64,000 nt of DNA from Poecilobothrus nobilitatus (taxonomy: Eukaryota > Arthropoda > Insecta > Diptera > Dolichopodidae): contig OX352772.1 of NCBI GenBank assembly GCA_947095535.1, positions 182,212,240 to 182,276,239 on the forward strand, written 5' to 3'. The notes beneath the pieces are model-generated. The model was not told the DNA's origin, ran no database searches, and was given only the letters and a program-made list of their open reading frames with translations. Shown here piece after piece: positions 55,431 to 64,000 of the stretch. Positions within the stretch are counted from its first letter, which is position 1. Each line of letters begins with the position of its first letter. The position numbers and the translations under genes were made by a program.

Positions 55431-57340
55431 TACCTCGAAATCCCGAAAATTTTAAAAATCCCGGAAATATTTTTTTTGCTAATAAACAAATCCCGGAAAT
55501 GAAACAAAAGTTTATTAAAACAAAAAATTTATTAATTGAAAGATAAGTAAAACAAATAAAAAATATCTTAAATTCATGTTAGAATGCCTTAAAAAATATT
55601 TATATACTAAATTATAAAATAGAGAGTAATCATCATTAACGTATTACATCGAATTACGGTGATAAATTTATTGCAATTTCTTTTAAAAAGTCAATTTCGT
55701 TGGAACTTCCAATATTTCGGAAAACTCGCTGAAGTCTTTCGTATTTTTGTACTTGTTTCTCGGTTTGTTTTTTAATTATTTGCCCGGATTTTAATTTTTC
55801 AATGGTACTTCATGATATCGTTAATTCTTTTTTTAAATTGTCTATAATTTTATATACACCTGCATGCTTTTTATTTACTACTACTTTTAAACGTTAATGC
55901 CACGCTTCCACTGAATTTTGGATTCGGGGAAAATTTTCATTCATATCCATTATAAACTGACCAAAACTGTGGTGAATATTTAGCTGTGTTTTTGGATATA
56001 TAATTTTTATTTAAACATTTGGCAATTTTTTGTCTAATCTCTATCTCTAAATTTGTGTTTAAAATTTAGAAATAATTTGCAATTTTTTTGGGCTGGGCAA
56101 AAGGTCAAACTTTTGATCATTCTTATTTCAACGGTACAATTTCAAAAGTTCAATTCATTAGCCAGCAATTGGTTTCGGACAAAAGTTTTAAGCTTGTTCT
56201 TGTTCCAAGTATTATATTTAATTCACCATTAAAATATGTCTCTTTTAAAACAAATAGTTCAGTTCCAAAAATTTCATTTCATTACATATTTTTATTTCCT
56301 GTATCGTATGGGGTTCTTTTATTGTATTTTTCCGAACTCTATATATTCTGTCTTTTTGAGCAGATTTATTTGGTAAATATACTCTACATTCAGATCTAGT
56401 TTCAAATGTTGTATTCCTAATTAATTGAGAATTTTTAGAGCTTTTGTCTATTATTTTGTCATAAGGTAATGGAGTATGGGAATGTTGATTTGTAGTTTTC
56501 ATTATTATGTGAGTGTTATTTTCTGTTTTCTCAGTTACTACTTTATTTTTACAAAAATGGCTCTTTCTTTTTGAGCAACACCAATTATAAGTACTAATTG
56601 TTTTTTTTTCTAAGTGATAAATAAAACCGTCAACTACCAATTTTTCTTTGCCTTTATTAGATTTTATAATTTCGATATTCATTGTAAATTTTGATCTGAA
56701 CCTACATATGTTAATATAGTATGTATGTATTTAATTTATTAATGCCAAAAAATATTTAAAAATAATTACTTACAAATTTGTAATTTTATGTACTCTTAAT
56801 TTTATTTAGATCACTACTGCTAACGCATTTTTCTTATACATAATCTAAATGCATTTTTTTATACATAGGTACATACTTAATTATAATTTCGGGGAAAACC
56901 TATTTTTATTTTTAGCAAACAATAAAAATGTGGTTGCCGCATTTAATTGCTACAATACAATTAAGTTATTTTATTTGCTTTAAGACGATTTGCTTTTTTG
57001 CTTAAATATGTATATTATGTATGTTTTAAGTTATTTGTTGTTCAAATATTTTGTAAATAAATTTAACAGACTGGAACTTTGGAGTTGGTTACAAAATCAA
57101 GATTGTTCGCTTTTTCTAAAATATAAATGCATATGATTTAAGAAAAATTTTAGAGCTTCAATTATTTGAGGATAATTTTTTCTTTGTTGTTTTAAGGTTC
57201 AGAAATTCAAAACTATTATTCTTCAAACATTTTTATTAGGTATTATGTATTTTAAGTATTCCCGGAGTAGTAAGTAAAAGTAAGAAATAAAAGTGGCAGC
57301 CACCGTGACCGGGATTTCATTCCGGGATTTCGACCCCAAC
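55430..57340 (-). mobile_element. MULE-type DNA transposon with FLYWCH finger, copy 2
   Basis: Equivalent of 42275-44185. Here the FLYWCH ORF is continuous over 145 codons (56682-56245), whereas copy 1 has an extra T in a T-run that breaks it. The zinc-finger residues (YNWCCSKRKSHFCKN, then HTPLP after the H-x-H) are all present. The transposase core downstream has the same stops as copy 1. Confidence 0.75.
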
Positions 57341-57985
57341 CCAAATTAAATTTAAAAGCAAAATGTCATGATCGACACAGTCGAAAGCTTTTTTAATGTC
57401 TAAGAAAACACAAGCTACATATTTTTGATTATCTATACCTTTTGAAATGTTATAGTCGGTATATGAAATGTCTTAGTTTACATGCAGCGGTCGTATTTGA
57501 ATGTTTTACAAAACCAATTTGTTTTTCTACTAGAATTGGGCTTTTATACAGAAATTTCTGCAGCCGGTTTCTGATAATGATTTCAAATATTTTTGAAAAA
57601 GATGGTAAAACCGAAATTGGGCGATAATTAGAGCAAATATCCATTTTTTCACTTTCAAATATTGGAGTTACTACAGTATTAATAAGTCGGTTGCATCGAC
57701 TTACTGGTACATTTACTTATTTATATATCGAGTCATTGTAGAAATTGGAACAGGTTTAAAAAGAATTGGTCTTCCTCAAATATATAATCCAAGCCGAAAC
57801 TACTTTCGTCATTCTGTGTCTATATTTTGATACCTAGTATTGTTATTTATAGAAAAATAATCATTAAAACAATTTATGATTTTAATAGGGTCTTGTATTA
57901 TGATCCCATTAAGATTGCTATTTTTCGGTAAACTATTGTTGTAATTTATAGTTCTATTATACAGCCAACTTTAATCTTTGGTTAA
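57340..57985 (-). pseudogene. Non-LTR RT N-terminal half, copy 2
   Basis: Same as 44.19-44.83 kb. The frame 57644-57450 begins MDICSNYRPISVLPSFSKIF, and motif A FLDIKKAFDCVDHD is at ~57395. A few bases around ~57793 (CCAAGCCGAAACTAC) are missing from copy 1 at ~44638. Confidence 0.78.
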
Positions 57986-57989
57986 TACT

Positions 57990-58715
57990 AAGCCACTATA
58001 ATGTACTTAGCCACTGTAATTAAGTTTATTGATGTGTATGTACTGCATCTAAGAATTATCCAAATTTCTTTATTTTACAATTTCTGCAGTCTTTGGATTT
58101 GTTCATTTGATGAGAATGAAAGAATAGTAGCACAATACTGAAAATGTAGTTTAAATAGAGAATTGTAAATTTTAACGCAACTATCAATAGACACTTGCTC
58201 ACGAATGCTTGATGAAAAATAAATATTTTAGAAAATTTCTTACATATTTAATCAAGATGACTCTTAAAATTCACTTTGTTGTATAATCTTGGCCTAGGTC
58301 CCTAACTGCCTGACTTCCTCAAGTGGTACACTATCAATTTTTTCTGCATCTGTTAAAACCCCATTAATCACCATTACGTTTGATTTTTTAACATTCAACG
58401 TAAGCTTGTTTTCATAAACCTTTTGTTTCCTTGCCACTTCAATAAGAAGTATAGCGCATCCACTATATCATTCATTATTTCATATTTGACTAAGTTTCAG
58501 TTTCTTGAATCATTAATTTTACTAAGCCGTTGATTACTCGGTTGCAGCTATTGTACAAGACTATGAGACCTTTTTATTTCTACGCCATCAATTATCTTAT
58601 ATTTAACTTCTTCATACAGTCATCAACCGAATCACCAATTATATTTACTAACGCATCATCAGCGAACAACAGTAATTTATCCGGATGCAAACATTTGATT
58701 GGTTGAAAATATATC
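57990..58715 (-). pseudogene. Second non-LTR RT remnant, copy 2
   Basis: Collinear with 44835-45560 with almost no differences. The FADDALVNIIGDS box is at ~58675. Confidence 0.72.
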
Positions 58716-59555
58716 GTATTCATGACATGTTCTCCGTTTTACTTATTTTAGATGCAAAATTTTTTGCATCCTCTATAAGAAGCATACAAGATGCAAATTT
58801 GTTTTAACGTCAAATACAGACGTAAAAGCAAACACCAAAAATTTTAAACGTTAAATATTTTGAAATATTTTGATGATGAACATAATAAAAAGAGAAAAAA
58901 TTACAATAGTTGCTATTGATTAGCAGTTAATATTTAATTTAAATAAATATAAATTAATAAATTATATTTAATTTATATTAAATTAAATTTTTTCTTACAT
59001 AAAATAACAATTGGAGACATTGCATCAAAATGGATGCAGCTCCATTTTTTAAAAATCGTGTGAAATTTAAAAAAAAACTAGTTATAAAAGGTGCAGTAGT
59101 ACTACGAGGAAAATGCAAATCACAAATTGAAAGGCTATATATATATGCACACATTATCTATGCAGTCTTGTGTTTATAGCTTTTTAAATACGTTTTTTGT
59201 GGCAATTTGAAAATTGGAGCTGCACCCTTTTTGCACCAACATTTGAATAAATCAATTCCTTTTGCAATATATTAACGAAAAAGATATAAATTGATTTAAC
59301 ATCTGATAATATTTATTTAACAAATTAAATAAAATATAACATATAACGTTTAAATAACAAACGTAACGTTTAAATAACAAATTAAATAAAATATATTCAT
59401 TTGCAAACATTTATGCAAAATAAAAATTAACTAAAATATTATTCATTTAAAACTTATAAGGACATTATTGATGAACGTTAGAAACTTACTTACTAAAAAT
59501 AAATATAAAACCAAAAATTAATAATATTTTTATAATATTAATAAAACAAAAAAAG
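58716..59555. repeat. MITE-like inverted repeat and AT-rich flank, copy 2
   Basis: Equivalent of 45561-46395. The inverted arms are at ~59030 and ~59210. Single-base differences only. Confidence 0.5.
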
Positions 59556-59556
59556 A

Positions 59557-61360
59557 TTATTCATCAGATTGATTATCGTCATGAGTAGCTGAGACCTCGT
59601 ATGAATTATCTGCCCCAGTCAGCTCGCTTTTAAGCGCTTGTTAAAATTCCCTTTTATTCGGAGGAACATAGTTATTGGCTAGTTGCATAAGATCCTTATA
59701 TTTTACCTTCAAAAAGTGGTAAATTAGTCGATATATTAACAGCAATGGCGGTAAGATTATCTTTGTTGTATTCAAATATACGATATTGAGATATCTTGAA
59801 TCTTTTTATATCTCCCTATATAAACACCTTATGGAAATGAATTTCGTAATGATCTCTAAAGTTAAAAATCATATTTGATTAATCATGAAAGTTCTAAAAT
59901 TTTTAGATACTTGTTGAATGTATTCAGAATATTCTTCAGGAGTAAAAACGTAATATATATTTTTAAAAATTTTTCTTCCATGCGATCGCTGCTTTTTACA
60001 CCAAAGCAGCGATCGCATGGAAAAAAACTATGCCCTGGTTTATGGAATCTATGTATTATCTTTTGGCTGGTAGTGTTTCTCACAAGAATATACAAAAACT
60101 GCACCATAGTAGAGTTTTTATTTTGCGCTGTTGCGTTGTCTGAGAATAAGTACAGTTTCTTTACTGATTTCGGCAGCACATTATTAATATAATGATATAA
60201 GAATGAAACAACCTCATTTGGTGACTTTCGTGCTGTAGTTTCATCATATATATAAAAATGGGCTTTGCCAGTTTTGTATGTCGAGAGTTGTTTTTTGTAA
60301 AATGCTTCCCCACATGGTATTTTTGGCAAAGAAAGATTTTATTGATAGTCGAAGGTTAGAACTTCAACTTCATCATTGTCTTTGTAAGTAATAGTATTCT
60401 CTCTCAGTGAAAAAAGACGCTGCTTTATTTTGGTTAATAGTAATCTGTACTTCTAGTTCTTTCTTTTCGTCTTTATCAATAGTGGGGTCTTTTAACTTAT
60501 TATTTAAAATGTAGCACTGTTTACATGTGTCTGAACGAGGAGATTCAAATCGGTAATTGAAATTTTGCTTAAAATACCTAAAATAAAAATCGCGTGAGAC
60601 TTTAGGCTTATACTCAGGATTACTAACACTTTAAGGCTCGTTCTGTTGTAAATAAAGTTCGTGCATTCTCTTTAAATTTAAATCAGCAGATAAATAAAAT
60701 CGTAGGCTTCTATTTCTGCTGTAATGTGATTCACGACGTGGACAGCTTCGAATATGTAAATCTACTTTTTCTATTATGTCATTTGAAGGCAAAGCAGCAA
60801 TATTATCTTCACGTACTGTTTTCGATATATTATCAACACATTTTTGCGATATTCCATGTATAGATGCGAGACCAATCTACAAACTCTTGTTTTGCTATCT
60901 ATTTTAACGTTATATTGGTGAAAAACAGTGCGACTTTTTCCCGTAGCAGTTGTTTTCCGTGATCTTTTGACATTTTCAGTTCTAATCAACCTCCTAAGTA
61001 GATATTATGCATGTTCGCGTCTCCAATTTTATTAAATTTGTCCAATATAATTTTTTATAGTTTTCATTTACTTTTTGAAAACATTTAAACTTGCAAAAAC
61101 AATCTGTTTGCCCAGTTTTTTTTTCTTCTATTTCTTTACCACGCCAATTAATATATTTGGTCCCTGAAGCAATAGACTTTTTTATAATATTGCGTTTCCA
61201 GTTAACCCTTTTTCTAGTTTGCCGTCGGTTTGATGGGCCTGCTACCGACGGTATCACGGTAGTGATAATTTTCTGCAGAACTGCAGTTCGAATGAGATGG
61301 TTAGCTTAGATCCGAAGAGCCATTGCTGAAATCACAAATATTTGAATCTGTTTCACTCAT
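59557..61360 (-). pseudogene. Repetitive-family protein of unknown function (DUF7869-like), copy 2, fuller
   Basis: The ATG at 61360 starts MSETDSNICDFSNGSSDLS, then a stop. Unlike copy 1, a further N-terminal segment is present (61257-60994): SVAGPSNRRQTRKRVNWKRN, then TGQTDCFCKFKCFQKVNENY and KKLYWTNLIKLETRTCII. This fits the family's N-terminal basic region and C-x-C-x3-C cluster. The remainder (DIIEKVDLHIRSCPRRESHY, SDNATAQNKNSTMVQ, GHSFFPCDRCFG) is the same as in copy 1, with the same hairpin at 59976-60022. Stops and shifts still inactivate it. This copy shows the ancestral gene layout. Confidence 0.65.
59976..60022. repeat. Perfect fold-back hairpin, copy 2
   Basis: Identical to the hairpin at 46816-46862, with 20-base arms and a 7-base loop, so it predates the large duplication. 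Confidence 0.95.
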
Positions 61361-62203
61361 TTTTGCAAAAAACTAAAAACACAAAATGTGCAGAAACCAC
61401 AATATATTTTTTATTCCTTAATTAGAGTTCCTAAACCTAATCTAAACCTTAAGTTAGATCAATCAGTTTCTAAATCGTTAAGTTCACTAAGCCGTTGATG
61501 ACTCGGTTCTAGCTTAAGAAAACAATATAGTACAAAGAATATTATGTACGCCCGCCATATAAACAAGATCGATCTTCGGCAATTAAACGGAATATTTTGA
61601 TTATTAAAGTATATTATATTCAAAGAATATTTACATTCATATAAAAAATATATACTGATATACATAAAAAATATGCATATTCATTGCTGCAAAATGGAGG
61701 CAAATGGAAAATGTTTAATATCAAATCAAAACTAATAAACCCGTCACATAATTATTAGATATAGAAGTTTGTTTTGTTTGTTTGTTTTTCAATTTTCAAT
61801 TATTAGATATAGAAGTTTGTTTTTGTTTTTTCATTCATAACTTCAATACAAGCGGATGACGTACTTGAGGTTGAAAAAAACCCAAATTGATTTGCGTGAA
61901 TCTAATTAAACTTTAGACAATGGTCCCATATTTGGTTAAAAAAAATTCTTTCTAGAAGTTTTGACAACAGACAGACAGTCATATCCAGCAGAAATATCAT
62001 TTCTTGCGTTCTTATACTCTACACCTAAAGTATAATGTATATTAACTTTGGTATGGAGTTTATAACCACCAAAAGGAAGCGAGTTAGATATGGACATATA
62101 TATTCTGAATCAGGATCACCTCCTGAGTCGATTTAACGATTTTGGTTACATAATAGGTCGATAAAGCTATATTCATTATATATGTAGGTTACTAATTACG
62201 AAA
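61361..62203. other. No gene; equivalent of 47988-48834
   Basis: Same AT-rich stretch as in copy 1. It lacks four bases at ~62096 (ATGT in copy 1's GACATGTATATATATTC). Confidence 0.5.
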
Positions 62204-63234
62204 GTAATGCGAAGTTGGAATCTGGAGAAAATCGGTCCATGGGTTCGGATTCTGGAAGCTTCCGAATGATTCCGGAGCAAACGAGATTATCTTCAAAACC
62301 AGCAAAGATAGAACCTATAAATTTGGTACAATGATGTTCCTTCACGTTTGATTTATGTCTCTGAAATTTGAGAGGATTTTGTCCATAGGTTCGAATTTTG
62401 CAAACTTCCGAACGAGCCCCAGAGCAAACGAGATTATCTACAAAACCAACAAAGATAGAACCTATGAATTTGGTACAATGGTGTTTTTTCATGTTTTATT
62501 TATGTTTCTGAAATTTAAGAGGATTTTGCCCATGAGTTCGCATTTTGGAAGCTTCCAAACGAGCCCCAGAGCAAACGAGTATATCTCCATAACCAACAAA
62601 GATAGAATCTTTATTTTTAGTACAAGGGTGTTCTGTTATGTTTCTTTTTATGTAAAATTGGAAACTGGCATTTGAGAGGATTTAGACTATGGGTTCGTAT
62701 TTTGGAAACTTCCGAACGAGCACAAGAGCAAACCAGCATATCTCCAAAACCAAGAAAATTATAACCGTTAAATTTAGTACAATGGTGTTCTGGCATGTTT
62801 TATTTATTTCCCTGAAATTTGAGAGGATTTCGACCATGGGTTCGGTTCTAGAGGCTTCCGAACGAGCCGTAGAGCGAACGAGCATATCTCCAAAAGCAAT
62901 AAAGATAGAACCTTTATATTTGGTACAAAGGTATGTGAGAGATGATTTGGATCATGTGTTCCGATTTTGTAAACTTCCGAATTAGCCAAAGAACAAACGA
63001 GCATACCTCCAAAACCAAAAAGATAGTACCTTTAAAATTGGTATAAGAGTGTTCGGTAATATTTCCTCAATGTTGATATCATGGATTTGATGAATTGGAG
63101 TGGCAATTCGGTTACACACGCCTCCCAAGGGCTAACAAGAATATCTTCGAAATTAATAAAGATAGAAACTTGAAATATTGTATAAGAGTGTTAAAGGATG
63201 CCTCTTGTACGTTCCTGAAATTTGAGTTTATTAA
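62204..63234. repeat. Minisatellite of about seven ~148-base units, copy 2
   Basis: Same unit series as 48835-49865 (offset 13,369), with the same unit lengths, including the short 117-base spacing. It differs by a handful of bases, so the array did not expand or contract after the duplication. Confidence 0.9.
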
Positions 63235-64000
63235 TTTATTAATTCCATATTGTTAACATTTAAATGTCTAATTATAAGATAATTATGATAAAATTTGTTT
63301 TGTTCATGGTATTGTGAGTAAGAATATTTCTCATCCTATTCATAATGAAGTTATGTTTCATTAAATTGTTAGTGGTTTTATATGATAGCATATACGTTTC
63401 ACGCTCACAAATGGTACAAAAGCTTAAATATTTGTCTGAATATAACATCCTAGTGGGAAATAGCAATGGATATCTGTGTATAATTTTAATAGATTTTTTT
63501 ACAAGAATATCTAGTTTTTTTTAACATAAAATTCGAAGCATTGTTCCAAATGGAATTTAGGTATGTTACATTAGTTAAAATATAAGATGAATAAACTGAA
63601 AATATAACGGATTTAGATATGTTTTCAGGCGAAAGAATATTGAATGTCTAAGAAATCGCAAGCTACATATTTTTGATTATCTATACCTTTTGAAATGTAA
63701 TCAATTAAACTAAGACATGCAGCGGTAGTATTTGAATGTTTTATAAACCCAACTTGTTCCTCTGCTAGAATTAGGCTTTTATACAGAAATTTGTGCAGCC
63801 GGTGATAATGATTTCAAATATTTTTGAAAAAAAATGGTAAAACCGAAATTGGGCGGTAATTAGAGCAAATATCAGTTTTTCCACTTTTAAATATTGAAGT
63901 GATTACAGTATTAGTAAGTCGGTTGCATCGACTTACTGGTACATTTACTTGTTTATATATCAAGTCAGTGTAGAAATTGGAACAGGTTAAAAAAGAACTG
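63235..64000 (-). pseudogene. Non-LTR RT piece, copy 2, cut by the window end
   Basis: Equivalent of 49866-50631. C-terminal LYSDKYLSFCTICERETYML at ~63410 and the RT entry at ~63850. At ~63912 it reads AGTAAGTCGGTTGCATCGAC, like the paralogue at 44528, whereas copy 1 at ~50545 has AATAACACGGTAGCATCGAC. Confidence 0.7.

Larger units (their letters stand above)
50866..64000. repeat. Large tandem duplication, copy 2 (runs off the window)
   Basis: Starts at the same GGAATGAAAATGTGGG and is collinear with copy 1 to the last base of the window. The window ends inside the RT piece equivalent to ~50.63 kb. By eye there are about ten substitutions in the first 1.8 kb. It has one 213-base segment (~61100-61310) that copy 1 lacks. 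Confidence 0.97.

Overview
This is AT-rich animal nuclear DNA, almost certainly from an insect. The evidence is one spliced single-copy host gene (AP-2 complex mu subunit, with ~50-base GT..AG introns) in a mass of decayed transposable elements of types usual in arthropods: Polinton/Maverick, R1-like, LOA-like and other non-LTR elements, BEL/Pao, Ty3/Gypsy, PIF/Harbinger, MULE, mariner, P and hAT-like. The mix resembles aphid-type hemipteran genomes, but the species is an inference only. No rRNA, tRNA, CRISPR or bacterial operon was seen.

1-7.8 kb: a P-element-like transposase scrap, two decayed non-LTR reverse transcriptase (RT) scraps, and a BEL/Pao remnant on the minus strand, in AT-rich DNA with a cluster of TTCGAATAGTT-type repeats.

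7.8-22.4 kb: a broken Polinton/Maverick, a large virus-like DNA transposon. From left to right it holds the C-terminal end of protein-primed DNA polymerase B (minus), a small protein (minus), the packaging ATPase, two element-specific proteins, a glycine-rich minor virion protein, the double jelly-roll major capsid protein, a small protein related to the earlier one, an adenain-like protease, an unassigned ~183-codon frame, a short acidic frame (minus) and an integrase with a chromodomain. Most genes carry stops or frameshifts. The polymerase is cut by a block of two R1-like elements in opposite orientation, bounded by TAA microsatellites and containing a 200-base assembly gap. A Ty3/Gypsy remnant sits between the ATPase and the next gene.

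22.4-31.7 kb: a 255-base tandem duplication, a clean ORF resembling the N-terminus of a Polinton polymerase, a nearly complete LOA-like retrotransposon (minus), a PIF/Harbinger transposase pseudogene with introns (minus), and a ~1 kb hAT-like non-autonomous element ending just before the AP-2 mu 5' exon.

31.7-34 kb: the AP-2 mu gene, six coding exons and 404 codons. The last exon, coding for about 35 residues, is not found in the window.

34-64 kb: non-LTR scraps, then a non-LTR element (PHD-like and zinc-knuckle ORF1, then endonuclease/RT ORF2) carrying a DD41D-type mariner. From 37.69 kb a 13.2-kb block is followed directly by a second copy that runs off the window end. Each copy has the mariner, RT pieces, a FLYWCH MULE transposon nested in an RT gene, a second RT, a gene of a repetitive family of unknown function with an internal fold-back hairpin, a ~148-base minisatellite and another RT piece. 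By eye the copies differ at roughly 0.5% of bases and share the same inactivating changes, so the duplication is younger than the decay, or it is two haplotypes laid in tandem by the assembler.
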